The notes beneath the pieces were generated by a model that did no database searches, was not told the origin of the DNA, and saw nothing but the letters and a program-made list of their open reading frames with translations. The position numbers were made by a program, and so were the translations under genes. Below, in pieces: positions 17,644 to 26,474 of a stretch of DNA of 64,000 nucleotides; within the stretch, counting starts at the first letter, position 1, and each line of letters starts with the position of its first letter. This DNA is from Symbioplanes lichenis (GTDB lineage: Bacteria; Actinomycetota; Actinomycetes; Mycobacteriales; Micromonosporaceae), in NCBI RefSeq assembly GCF_030709675.1, contig NZ_JAUZQD010000001.1:310001-374000 (forward strand). The letters run 5' to 3'.

Positions 17644-17657
17644 GTGACTCAGATCAC
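17644..17657 (-). promoter_or_regulatory. Crp-like site upstream of the four-cassette giant gene
   Basis: Minus strand GTGATCTGAGTCAC fits GTG-N6-GNCAC, the Crp motif I recall for Streptomyces, and has GTGA/TCAC dyad ends. It lies about 80 bp upstream of the -35. The copy upstream of the toxin gene at 25143-25156 differs by one base. Confidence 0.5.
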
Positions 17658-17686
17658 TTGGGACCCTGGCTCGCTGGGGGCCACGG

Positions 17687-17724
17687 CGAGCGAGCCCGGC
17701 GTCCTCGGACGCCGGGCTCGCTCG
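17687..17724 (-). terminator. Strong hairpin terminator after the toxin-immunity operon
   Basis: A perfect 17-bp stem (CGAGCGAGCCCGGCGTC with its complement) closes on loop CTCG. It lies 9 bases beyond the minus-strand stop of the HEAT gene at 17734 and separates the toxin/immunity operon from the Crp-like site and promoter of the next gene. Confidence 0.8.
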
Positions 17725-17733
17725 TGAACCGCC

Positions 17734-18459
17734 TCAGAGGTCGGCGCCCTCGAGGTAGAGAGCGTCGAGCATCGGTGCGCTGACCCAGTCGGCGAACCAT
17801 GTCGGGTTCAGCTCGCCGAACACCTCCGGCTGCGCCGGGTCACATGCCGGCCAGTGCACACTCAGCCAGCGCTGCTCGGCCGCGAACAGCCGGTCCCAGT
17901 GCGAGCGCAGCAGCCGCACAACGGGCTCCTGCCGCTCCCAGCTGACCGCGGCATGGCGCGCCAGATAACAGACGGCCGGCAGGACGTCGGAATGGATGAC
18001 CAGCGTACGGTCGTCCATCTCGTACGGCGCCGGCGACGGCCGACCGTCCAGCACACCGCGCAGGCGCTCCAGCACCTCGGCCCGGCCCCGATCGTCGCCC
18101 GTACTCGCGAACGCGATCATGGCCATGCTCCGGACATCCTCGTCCGCGTCACCGAGACAGGCGAACAGCACGTCGCTCGCCGCCGGCCCCTGCCTCTTGG
18201 CCAGGGCGAGAACAGCGTTGGTCCGCAGACCGAGGGGGTCCTCGGGTCGTGTGAAGATCTCCCGCAGCGCCGCCACCCCCTCGGGCCCGTCGGCCTCACC
18301 GAGCGCCGCCACGAGGCCGGCCGCCACTTCGTCGTCCCGCACGACCGCGAGGGCGTCGAGCAGCTTCCGCTCGCCGGACGGCCCGGATCTGACCGCCCGG
18401 CGCAACGCGGACTCGAACACGTCGTAGTCGTCGTCGAGAAGATCGCTCTCGAGGCTCAT
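17734..18459 (-). CDS. HEAT-repeat-like protein, probable immunity protein of the upstream YD-repeat toxin
   Basis: A 241-aa acidic, alpha-helical cytosolic protein without signal peptide. Residues about 25-115 look like HEAT-type repeats (LVAALGEADGPEGVAALREIF, then VLALAKRQGPAASDVLFACLGDADEDVRSMAMIAF). The C-terminal third (WERQEPVVRLLRSHWDRLF onward) is helical with many Trp residues. The gene begins 18 nt after the toxin gene's stop on the same strand, before a strong terminator, which is the position of immunity genes in polymorphic toxin loci. HEAT-like immunity proteins are known for nuclease toxins. Binding of this toxin is inference; a generic HEAT protein is the alternative. Confidence 0.7.
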   Translation of the reverse strand: MSLESDLLDDDYDVFESALRRAVRSGPSGERKLLDALAVVRDDEVAAGLVAALGEADGPEGVAALREIFTRPEDPLGLRTNAVLALAKRQGPAASDVLFACLGDADEDVRSMAMIAFASTGDDRGRAEVLERLRGVLDGRPSPAPYEMDDRTLVIHSDVLPAVCYLARHAAVSWERQEPVVRLLRSHWDRLFAAEQRWLSVHWPACDPAQPEVFGELNPTWFADWVSAPMLDALYLEGADL

Positions 18460-18477
18460 GCGCCACCGCTCACCGTT

Positions 18478-21400
18478 CTAGTAGAAAATATTGGGCAGAT
18501 CATCGTACACATAGTTCACGGTGATGCCGTACTTTCTCTCCAGATAGAGGTCGGCGGCTTTCTGATCCTTGACTTTTTTCGCGCCGCCGGACTTCACCTC
18601 GATATAGGTGTGATTTCCGTTCTTGTCCGTCACGCGGATGTCATAGATCCTCGACTTCCTTTTCCCGGGCACCGGGAAAGTCAGCGCAGCTTTATTGGTC
18701 GCCTCGGTCTCGACCTGCAAACCCATGCGATAGAAGTGCTCCGCGAGGTGATCTCGATATGCATCGTGGAGAAAGTTCTTCCACTTTTCGGCGTCCCAGC
18801 TCTCGACCACTTTGACATTGCTCAGGTCACGCTTGAGCGGAATGTTCGCAGCCGCTTTGGGGCCTTTACCGAGCGCACCGCCGCCCGGCACCACCGCCGC
18901 CGCGACGGAAACCCCGGAAAGAGCGGCGCCGACGTAGTCGCCGTACTTCCACGCGTCCTTGGCAAGGTATGCGTCGCCGAGGACACCGATCCAGGGGACC
19001 CAGCTGACGGCATTGGCGAAGCCGCGCTTCTCCCAGTCCGAGCAAAGCTCCGCGAAGATAGGGCTCGAGCACATCTCCTGGAAGCGCCGGGACTTGTCCG
19101 CCAGCTTGGCCGGGTCCTCGTTGGGATTCGGCGCCGGGGCGGGAGTCGCCACCGGCTTGGCCGATGAGCTCGTGCCCGTGCCGCTGCCCGCCGTAGGCGT
19201 CGGCGTGGGGCTGGGCGTCGAGCTGCCGCCGCTGTAGTCGTCGTCGCCGTTGCCGCCCCCCGACGTGCCGTCGCACTGCGGGCACGGAATGCCGCCGCCA
19301 CCGCTGTCGCTGCCGTCGCCGTCGTAGCCCGGCAACATGTCGGGCGTCGGGGACTGCCCGTCCGGGTCGCTGAAGGTGACGGGACTGTTGTTCGCGTAGG
19401 CGTACCCGTTCCACTGCTGCGGGTCGAGCAGATCCTGGATCGGGTCGACAGACGTGAACCGGCCGAGGACCGGGTCGTACTCCCGGGCGCCCAGGTGAGT
19501 CAGCCCCGTGTTGTCCTTGATGCCGCCCACGAAGCCACGGTTGTCGGGCCACAGCGTCGCCGTGGTGCCGCGCGGCGTGCCGTAGGGCGTCTGCCGCCGG
19601 ACGGTCGCCTGCTGGCTGGAAGCGTTGACTGCGAGGGTGGCGGTGCCCTGGTGATCGGCGGTCTTCCAGGTCACCCCGGCACTCGTCCGCGTGCCGATCG
19701 TGCTCCCGCCGTGACCGTAGTAGCGCGTACAGAAAGCTTTGGCAGTGGCGGTGGTGTAGCGAATCTCCTGGTTCGGCAGATAGAGAGTGCGGCCGGTGGG
19801 GTCGCGCTGGATCAGGCGGTCGCCGTTGGCGTCGTAGATGTAGGTGGTCTTGCCCGTGCTGTCGGTGGCAGTGTCCAGGTGCCCCTCGGCGTCCCAGCTG
19901 AGGGTCTGGGTGCCGGCGGACGGGGTCGGCCGGGTCTGCGTGTTGCCGGCGAGGTCGTAGCCGTAGCTGCCGGTGCGAGCACCCGAGACGCTGCTGACGG
20001 CGTGCGGGTGGACGCTGGCGGCTCCGGAGGCGGGATAGGTGTACGTGGTGGTGGCCGTGCCGGCGGCCGACGTGACGACCTCCTGCGTCCGATTGCCGAT
20101 CGCGTCGAACTGCCAGCTGTTCCAGTACGGGGCGGGACCGCCCAGCCCCGCCACCGCGGGCGCGGCCTTGCAGTTGCCGTCGGCGGGTGTCCACGCTCCG
20201 GTGAGCCGGGTCAAGTGGTCGTACGTGAAGCACTGGTTGTCGGCGCCCGCCTCAGGGGCCACGTCGGAGATCTTGATGACGTTGCCGGCGTCGTCGTACT
20301 CGTAGGTGGTGTCGGCCAGGATGTAGGGAGCGACGGTGTCCCGGTCGGTCCGGACGTTCTTGATCCGGCCGGTGGCCAGGTCGCGCTCGTACTTGGTGAG
20401 GACCCGCCCGGCGGTGTCCGGGCCGGTGTTGGTGCCGGTGCGCAGCTTGATCTGGTCGAGCTCGCCGAGCGCGTTGTAGTCGGTGCCGATGACGTACTGC
20501 TGGCTGGCGGTGCCGTAGAGACCGTTGAGAGTCGTGGCCTGCCCGAACGCGTTGTAGCCGAAGGTGACGGTCTCGGCCTGCAGGTCCGTGTTGACGCCGG
20601 GGACGCTCATCGACGCCGTGGAGCCGTCGGCGTTGTAGGTGTTGGTGTAGTCGTACGTGCCGGCGAGGCCGGTCTCGCTTTCCGGGATGATGATCTGTGT
20701 GGTGCCCGGGCGGTAGCCGTCGTCGTAGTCGAGGATCTTGGTCTGGTAGGGCGCCGAGCCCACGAATCGCGTCGACTGGGACAGATAGCCCTTGGCGACC
20801 GTGTCGTAGATCCACTGGACCCGCATGACGCCGTTGAGCTTGTCGTCGTAGGCGGCTCGCTTGCGGTTGAGCGAGTCGTAGAGGTACGCGATCTTCTCGC
20901 CCCGCGAGTCGGTGCTGGTCGCGACGTTACCGGCGTTGTCGTACGTGTAGGTCGTCAGGCCGCGGTCCGGATCGTCCACCTCGAGCTGCTGACCGCGGAC
21001 GTCGTACTTGTACGTCCAGTCGTTCTTCGACGTGTCGACGACCGCGGTCTGGTAACCCCGGGCGTCGAACTTGTAGGTCGTGGCGTCGTACGACCCGGCG
21101 GTCCAGGGGGTCGGAACCGTGCCGCGGTACTGGCGCAGCTCGACCGTGTGACCCCGGGCGTCGTTGATCGTCGAGGTTGCGGTGCCCCCGGCGGGCGGAG
21201 TGACATCGGTACGGTCACCGCCGTAGGCCGTGGTGGTGCGCCAGCGTTCGAAGCCGTACGGCTGGAAGACGCTCGCCGTGACGCGACCGGCGCCGTCGTA
21301 GACCGTCCGGGTCTGCTTCGCGACGAATGCCCGGTCCGTGGTCGCCAGCAACGTGCCGCCCGCGTTCCCCGTCGTGTGATAGGCACCGTAGCTCAGCACT

Positions 21401-24400
21401 TCACGGCCTGCGGAGTCGTAGAAGGACTCCGTGACGATGCGGCCGCCGGACGGCGACGCAGTCTGGGTCTGCCGGGGTCGCAGCAGGCCGTCGTAGAGCG
21501 CATACGAGGTGACGTAGCCCTCGGCCGCGTTCAAGGTGGAGGTCGTCACCACCGACGGCGCGTCGATGTTGAGGTCGTAGTCGTACTTGACGTCCGGCGT
21601 GTCGCTGCCCTTGTCCCGCCCCGGTTGCCACACCGAGGTGAGCCGGCCCAGCGCGTCGAACGCGAAATCGGTGCGCTTGTCGTTGGGATCGACTGTCGCA
21701 GTGGTCGTACCCCACGCGGGCTCGATGACGGTCGTCAGCTCGTGCAGCAGCGGGTTCTTGGTGAGGGTGGAGGTGACTGGCCCGTCCGTGGCAGGGGTGT
21801 AGGCGGTCGTGGTCGTCCCGCCGCGGGCATCCGTGGTGGATGTGGGCCGGCCGTGCACGTCGTAGCCGGTCTTGCCGGTCACTGTGAACGCCGGCGTGCC
21901 GTTGTTCCAGGCGGACATGGTCTGGACCTGGGTGGCGAGACCCTTCGTCGGCATCGCCTCGAAGGCATGGCCGTCGTAGGAGATGCGAGTCTCCCCCGCC
22001 ACCTGCTCCTCGGTCAGAGTGCCGGTGCCGGCCGAGCACTTGACCGCGTACCGCTGGGTGCGGTGAACCTGGTTGAGGATCCACGCGGTGGTGTTGCGCG
22101 GGGTGTAATCGATCTTGGTGCACTGCTCGTCACCGGCGGACGCGTCGTCGCCGAAGTCGTCGACCTGGACCGCCATGCCGTACTCGTCATAGGTGGTGAC
22201 CTTCCGGGTCACCCGCTCACCGCGCCCGCCGTCGCGGGTGACGTGGGTGGTGGCGGTCCCCACAGCAACGAACCGTGCGGTCGCGGTGTCGCCGTTGACG
22301 GTGCGCGAGGCGGTCGGGTCGGACGCCCACGGGGTGTTGACCACACGGGACACCACGGCGCCGCCGGGCCCGTCCAGGACCTTCTGCTCACGGACGGCAC
22401 CGGCGAACCAGTCCTCGTCGGCGATCCCGTCGACATCCACGGGCTTGCTCCCGCCGCCGGCGTTCAGCCGGTCGCCCTTCATACCGCGGAAATAGCGGGT
22501 CTCCTTGTACGTCGGCCGGTCACCGGCATCGCCGACGGTGACGCCGACCCTGCCGTAGCCGCGATAGTCCGACCAGGTCTTGTACTTCTTCTTGACCAGC
22601 CCGTCGTCATCGGTGTAGTGCCAGGCGGCACCGTCGTAGTAGTCGTAGGAGTACACGACCCGCGGGCTGCCCATCGGGGGCGCACCGCCGGTGTTGTCGT
22701 TCTCGTAGATCGTCGTGACGACGTACTTGTTGAACCAGTCGGTGACCGGCTCGTCGTAGCCCTCCGGGTTCCACCTGACGGGGTAGCACCGGGTGGTGTT
22801 CGTTGCCGGGTCCGGTTTCGGTCCGTCGGCCGCACAGTCCTGCGCAGAGTAGAGGACGCTGATCGACCCGCCGTTCTCGTTGCGGATCCTGGCGATGCGC
22901 ATCCACTTCATCGCCGCCGAATGGTCCCCGATCTTGTCCACCCGGTTCGCCATCTGCACCGACGAGAACTCGATGTCGGGCAGCTCCTCGGTGCCTCCCA
23001 CGAGGCCGGCGTGCGAGATCTTCGAGAGCCAGAGGCCCGCGCGGGTGCCGTCACCGGGATCCGGGAACGTGTGGGTCAGCGTCCACCGGTCGACGTTGCG
23101 GTACCCGGTGCCGCTGGTGGTGCGCACCTGAGTGGTGACGCCGGCCAGCCGCTTCGTGCTCCAGAAGGTCGGCGAGTAGTTGTCCTCGCACTTGTCGCCG
23201 GTGCAAAACTCGTCCCACGGGACGTCCGGCCACTTCGTCGCGTTGTGGGTGTCGCAGTCGCTCAGGCAGCGGTTCGCGAGGGCGAAGTCGACCCGCATCG
23301 GCGCGAGCTTGTCGTGCACCGAGTCGGCACCGCTGATCTGACGGGTGCCGTAGTCGATACGCGTGAGCGAGGACCCGCGATCGTAGGAGGCGGCGTCGTC
23401 GGTCTTCATGTTGCGGGCGTACTTGTTGGTCTCCTTCTCGTACCAGAGCGACATGGAGTTGCCGGACGGGTCGACGACATAGTCGAGATTCCAGCGCCAT
23501 GCCTGCACACAGTCGGAGTCGGCGAACTTCTCCGCGTGGCAGGCGTCGGACGGGTCGTTGCCGAAGACCGGGACGGTGAGCACGGAGCTCGTCACCGGTT
23601 TGCCGGTGCTCCACCCCGGCAGGCGGTTGATCCCGAACCAGTACTGCACACCGTCGGTGGTGGTGACGACCCAGTGCTCGCCGTCGTTGTCGCCGTTGGT
23701 GGCGCCGGTCTTGCGCTCGATGCGAGTGCCGTCGTCACTGCGCAGATGCCAGCGCTTCTCGCTCGCGTTCCAGAGCAGCTCGCCCGAGTGACCCGCCAGC
23801 GACAGCGTGGCGTTGTCGGTCTCCCAGCACAGGTCCCCGGTCTTCTCCTTGTTGTTCGCGTCCCCGTTCATGTCGTCCTGGCACGACATGTACTGGCGCT
23901 CGATGAAGCCACCCGCGGAGGTCTCGAAACCCTCGCCCACCCAGGAGGGCTGATTGTTGGTCGCCGCGTGCCGGCCGTCGACCGACTGCGAGGAGTACGC
24001 CAGCGCCACGCCCGGCACCGGGCCGCCCAGCGCCGGCGGGACGCGCATCGGGTAGTTCCAGGTGAACGCACCGGTGTTGCCTCCGGCCGCCCAGGTGGAG
24101 GACGCGCTCAACGTGCTGGCCTTGTAGTCGCCGGCCGGGCCCGCGGCCGCCGCGGTGGCCGCCACGAGCGTCGGGCCGCCGGAGACAGCGACCTCCGCTG
24201 ACAGCGTTCGGGCCGCCACATCGTTCTCGGTGTCCAGCGGCCGGGCCGCGCATGCCGTCGTGCCGGGAGCCTCCAGGGCGCACGCCGGCAGCGTCGTGAG
24301 CCTGAGCCGGCTCGACCAGTCCGCGCCGTAGGCGGTGGCGAAGGATGAATAGTCCAAGGTGACCTTGACGCTGCCCGCGGTCGTGACGCCGTCCGCCCGG

Positions 24401-24858
24401 CCCAGCCGCAGCAGGACGCCACGGACCCCGGCTCGCTCGGTCGCCGCACGGTTCACGACTTCCGCGCGGACCCGGGTCGGCACCGGTCGCGCCGACCGCG
24501 CGGTGGCTGCCTGCGCCGGCTCGACCCGCACCGGCATGGTCGTGGCCGCGACTGCTTCGCCGGTCGACGGCACCTCGAGAATCTCGCCGGCCGCCCGCGG
24601 CCAGCTCGGCGCCGGGCGGGCGGACGCCGGCGCGGGCTCCGCGAGCTTCGCCTCGGGCACGATCGTCGCGGGCTTGACCGGGACGTCGGGAATCTTCTGC
24701 ACACCCGGCGGCACATACGGCGCGGGGCCGGCGAACGCGGGAGCCTGCAACAGTCCGGCGGTCATCAGCACGGACAGACCCGCCGCCAGAGCAGCGGTAC
24801 GACGCCGGTGGACGGATCTCCTGGCGGGGGCCGATCCCGCGGGAACGGGTGAACTCAC
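18478..24858 (-). CDS. Secreted YD-repeat (Rhs/WapA-like) polymorphic toxin with PD-(D/E)XK-like nuclease tip
   Basis: A 2126-codon gene whose product begins at GTG 24858 behind GGAG. Residues about 1-43 form a Sec signal (LSVLMTAGLLQAPAFAG). About 50-1000 is the N-terminal secreted shell with beta-rich segments (LAYSSQSVDGRHAATNNQPSW). About 1000-1790 holds many YD/RHS repeats (YDAAGNV-, YDALGRL-like). About 1793-1833 is the RHS core end (DPVLGRFTSVDPIQ, YAYANNSPVTFSDPDG), 1843-1916 a Pro/Ser/Thr/Gly linker and 1949-2003 a hydrophobic pretoxin segment. The tip, about 2010-2126, has HLAEHF, YDIRV and YIEVKSGG, the Glu...Asp...ExK order of PD-(D/E)XK nucleases. The last 350 nt are clearly AT-richer. 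The HEAT gene 18 nt downstream is the likely immunity partner. Confidence 0.88.
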   Translation of the reverse strand: MSSPVPAGSAPARRSVHRRRTAALAAGLSVLMTAGLLQAPAFAGPAPYVPPGVQKIPDVPVKPATIVPEAKLAEPAPASARPAPSWPRAAGEILEVPSTGEAVAATTMPVRVEPAQAATARSARPVPTRVRAEVVNRAATERAGVRGVLLRLGRADGVTTAGSVKVTLDYSSFATAYGADWSSRLRLTTLPACALEAPGTTACAARPLDTENDVAARTLSAEVAVSGGPTLVAATAAAAGPAGDYKASTLSASSTWAAGGNTGAFTWNYPMRVPPALGGPVPGVALAYSSQSVDGRHAATNNQPSWVGEGFETSAGGFIERQYMSCQDDMNGDANNKEKTGDLCWETDNATLSLAGHSGELLWNASEKRWHLRSDDGTRIERKTGATNGDNDGEHWVVTTTDGVQYWFGINRLPGWSTGKPVTSSVLTVPVFGNDPSDACHAEKFADSDCVQAWRWNLDYVVDPSGNSMSLWYEKETNKYARNMKTDDAASYDRGSSLTRIDYGTRQISGADSVHDKLAPMRVDFALANRCLSDCDTHNATKWPDVPWDEFCTGDKCEDNYSPTFWSTKRLAGVTTQVRTTSGTGYRNVDRWTLTHTFPDPGDGTRAGLWLSKISHAGLVGGTEELPDIEFSSVQMANRVDKIGDHSAAMKWMRIARIRNENGGSISVLYSAQDCAADGPKPDPATNTTRCYPVRWNPEGYDEPVTDWFNKYVVTTIYENDNTGGAPPMGSPRVVYSYDYYDGAAWHYTDDDGLVKKKYKTWSDYRGYGRVGVTVGDAGDRPTYKETRYFRGMKGDRLNAGGGSKPVDVDGIADEDWFAGAVREQKVLDGPGGAVVSRVVNTPWASDPTASRTVNGDTATARFVAVGTATTHVTRDGGRGERVTRKVTTYDEYGMAVQVDDFGDDASAGDEQCTKIDYTPRNTTAWILNQVHRTQRYAVKCSAGTGTLTEEQVAGETRISYDGHAFEAMPTKGLATQVQTMSAWNNGTPAFTVTGKTGYDVHGRPTSTTDARGGTTTTAYTPATDGPVTSTLTKNPLLHELTTVIEPAWGTTTATVDPNDKRTDFAFDALGRLTSVWQPGRDKGSDTPDVKYDYDLNIDAPSVVTTSTLNAAEGYVTSYALYDGLLRPRQTQTASPSGGRIVTESFYDSAGREVLSYGAYHTTGNAGGTLLATTDRAFVAKQTRTVYDGAGRVTASVFQPYGFERWRTTTAYGGDRTDVTPPAGGTATSTINDARGHTVELRQYRGTVPTPWTAGSYDATTYKFDARGYQTAVVDTSKNDWTYKYDVRGQQLEVDDPDRGLTTYTYDNAGNVATSTDSRGEKIAYLYDSLNRKRAAYDDKLNGVMRVQWIYDTVAKGYLSQSTRFVGSAPYQTKILDYDDGYRPGTTQIIIPESETGLAGTYDYTNTYNADGSTASMSVPGVNTDLQAETVTFGYNAFGQATTLNGLYGTASQQYVIGTDYNALGELDQIKLRTGTNTGPDTAGRVLTKYERDLATGRIKNVRTDRDTVAPYILADTTYEYDDAGNVIKISDVAPEAGADNQCFTYDHLTRLTGAWTPADGNCKAAPAVAGLGGPAPYWNSWQFDAIGNRTQEVVTSAAGTATTTYTYPASGAASVHPHAVSSVSGARTGSYGYDLAGNTQTRPTPSAGTQTLSWDAEGHLDTATDSTGKTTYIYDANGDRLIQRDPTGRTLYLPNQEIRYTTATAKAFCTRYYGHGGSTIGTRTSAGVTWKTADHQGTATLAVNASSQQATVRRQTPYGTPRGTTATLWPDNRGFVGGIKDNTGLTHLGAREYDPVLGRFTSVDPIQDLLDPQQWNGYAYANNSPVTFSDPDGQSPTPDMLPGYDGDGSDSGGGGIPCPQCDGTSGGGNGDDDYSGGSSTPSPTPTPTAGSGTGTSSSAKPVATPAPAPNPNEDPAKLADKSRRFQEMCSSPIFAELCSDWEKRGFANAVSWVPWIGVLGDAYLAKDAWKYGDYVGAALSGVSVAAAVVPGGGALGKGPKAAANIPLKRDLSNVKVVESWDAEKWKNFLHDAYRDHLAEHFYRMGLQVETEATNKAALTFPVPGKRKSRIYDIRVTDKNGNHTYIEVKSGGAKKVKDQKAADLYLERKYGITVNYVYDDLPNIFY

Positions 24859-24975
24859 CTGACACTCCGATACTCGCAGAGGGGCGGAACTGGCCGCGAG
24901 ATCGGCTGGGAAGCATCAGCCCAGGACCGGAAGCACCGTCGATTCCCCGCAATCCACGACGCCAGCTAGGCGTGG

Positions 24976-25005
24976 ACTCTAGGGATCGACGATGATCGCC
25001 GTAAA
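24976..25005 (-). promoter_or_regulatory. Promoter of the YD-repeat toxin gene
   Basis: On the minus strand TTTACG (25005-25000), an 18-bp spacer beginning GCGATCATC, and TAGAGT (24981-24976). The leader would be about 110 nt. Architecture and sequence closely parallel the promoter at 17534-17563. Confidence 0.6.
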
Positions 25006-25142
25006 GACCGGATCACGCCGGGTGCACCTAAGTGGACACTCAACGTGATCGACTGCATCCCGGCGCCGGGACGGGCACGGCCACCGGCCTGGCGAGACTT
25101 CGTTACGGCAAGGTGACACTCCGCCACATGAGACCGCTTATT

Positions 25143-25156
25143 GTGTCTCAGATCAC
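25143..25156 (-). promoter_or_regulatory. Crp-like site upstream of the YD-repeat toxin gene
   Basis: Minus strand GTGATCTGAGACAC fits GTG-N6-GNCAC and is inside a TGTGA...ACACA dyad. It is about 138 bp upstream of the toxin promoter -35. It is also about 200 bp upstream of the histidine kinase on the other strand, so it could serve either side. Confidence 0.5.
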
Positions 25157-25352
25157 AAGAACCACCCACCCCTGGGCATCTCCGGCTCGCATGTCCACGT
25201 GACTGCGGCGACCGCCCGGCACCCATGGAAACAGCGCGGCATCCTCCCTGTCGAACCTGCTCGCACGCCGCGCTTGTCCCCCGGGCGAGCTACCCGGAAG
25301 TGTCCTCCGCCGGGTGACGATCGGGCCGGGACGGGACGGCTACGCTGCCCTG

Positions 25353-26474
25353 GTGATCGATTTCCGGCGTTTGCCCGTCACGGTCCGGGATGCGCCGCCG
25401 GCCCTGGTCATCCTGGTCGCGGCGGTCGTGCCGGCGCTGCACCGGTACGCGACCCAGGTCGGGGATCTGCCGGATCGGCCGTACGACGTCCTGACCGTTG
25501 CGGTGCTCGCTTTCGAGTGCGCACCGCTGGTCGTACGCCGGAAATGGCCGGCCCTCGGCCTCGCGCTCGTGGTCGTGGGGTTTGCGGTGGACCAGCTTCG
25601 TGCGTATCACACGGTCGGGGGCTGGGCGCTGCCCCTCGCGCTCGTGAGTGCGAGTGTCCACATCGGGCACCGGCGGCGTACGGTCATGATTTTTCTCACC
25701 GCGGCCTATGTGCCGCTGGCGATCGGGCTCGACCGGCTCGGCTCCGGCGAGGGCGTGGTCGGGTTCGTGACCTTCTATTTGGCGATGGCGCTCGCGTGGG
25801 GCATAGGGTCGTGGGTGCGGCAGACGCGGCTTGCCGAGACGGAGCGGCGCCTGCGTGTCGCCGAGGCCACCCGGGCCGCCGAGCGCTCCCGGATCGCGCG
25901 GGAGCTGCACGACGTCGTGACGCATCACGTGACGGCGATGGTGGTGCAGGCCGAGTCCGCGCGCTATCTGACGGCCGCGCCCGGCAAGCTGGAGGAGACG
26001 CTCACCGCGGTCACCGACACCGGCCGCCGGGCCATCGCCGACCTGCGGCAGCTGCTCGACCTGCTCAACCCCGATCACGGTACGGAACCCCGCGCACCCT
26101 CCGCCGGTGACCTGCCCGCGCTGGTGGAGCAGACGCGCCGCGCCGGGCAGCCGGTCGAGTTCAGTGAGGAAGGCGTGCGCGCGGAGAGCGCCGGCAGCAC
26201 CGAGCTGACCGCGTTCCGGGTGGTGCAGGAGGCTCTCACGAACGCGCTCAAGTACGACCACGGGGGCGCCACGGCCGTCCGCGTGCGCCACGGCGAGAGG
26301 GAGCTGACAGTGGAAGTCACGACCGACGGGACCGGCTCCGGGGCGGCGTCACCGGGCGGCAGCGGACGGGGGCTGGCCGGGCTGCGCGAGCGCGTCGAGG
26401 CGCTCGGGGGCGACTTCAGCGCCGGGCGCCGGGCCGGCGGCGGCTTCTCGGTGGCGGCGAGGATCCCGAGGTGA
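25353..26474 (+). CDS. NarL-family sensor histidine kinase
   Basis: A 373-aa kinase. About four to five membrane helices occupy residues 10-145, with no large outside loop, so the signal is probably sensed in or at the membrane. A short coiled region precedes the HisKA_3 dimerisation domain, whose phospho-acceptor His is in RIARELHDVVTHHV. The HATPase domain has VVQEALTNALKY (N box) and SGRGLAGLRERVEALGG (G box). The GTG at 25353 is preferred over 25314 because TACGCT lies 6 nt before it (leaderless pattern) and neither start has a Shine-Dalgarno sequence. The response regulator overlaps its stop (GTGA). Its target is unknown; the divergent toxin gene is a candidate by position only. Confidence 0.88.
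   Translation: MIDFRRLPVTVRDAPPALVILVAAVVPALHRYATQVGDLPDRPYDVLTVAVLAFECAPLVVRRKWPALGLALVVVGFAVDQLRAYHTVGGWALPLALVSASVHIGHRRRTVMIFLTAAYVPLAIGLDRLGSGEGVVGFVTFYLAMALAWGIGSWVRQTRLAETERRLRVAEATRAAERSRIARELHDVVTHHVTAMVVQAESARYLTAAPGKLEETLTAVTDTGRRAIADLRQLLDLLNPDHGTEPRAPSAGDLPALVEQTRRAGQPVEFSEEGVRAESAGSTELTAFRVVQEALTNALKYDHGGATAVRVRHGERELTVEVTTDGTGSGAASPGGSGRGLAGLRERVEALGGDFSAGRRAGGGFSVAARIPR

Larger units (their letters stand above)
24859..25352. other. 494-bp divergent intergenic region between toxin gene and two-component operon
   Basis: No convincing gene; open frames on either strand here lack codon bias. It holds the minus-strand toxin promoter (24976-25005), the Crp-like site (25143-25156) and, at the right edge, the putative leaderless -10 TACGCT (25341-25346) of the kinase gene. 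Confidence 0.6.

Noticed and set aside
19495-24201. 1568-codon plus-strand open frame opposite the YD-repeat toxin
   Set aside because: Shadow of the real gene: no start context, no domains, composition typical of antisense high-GC DNA.
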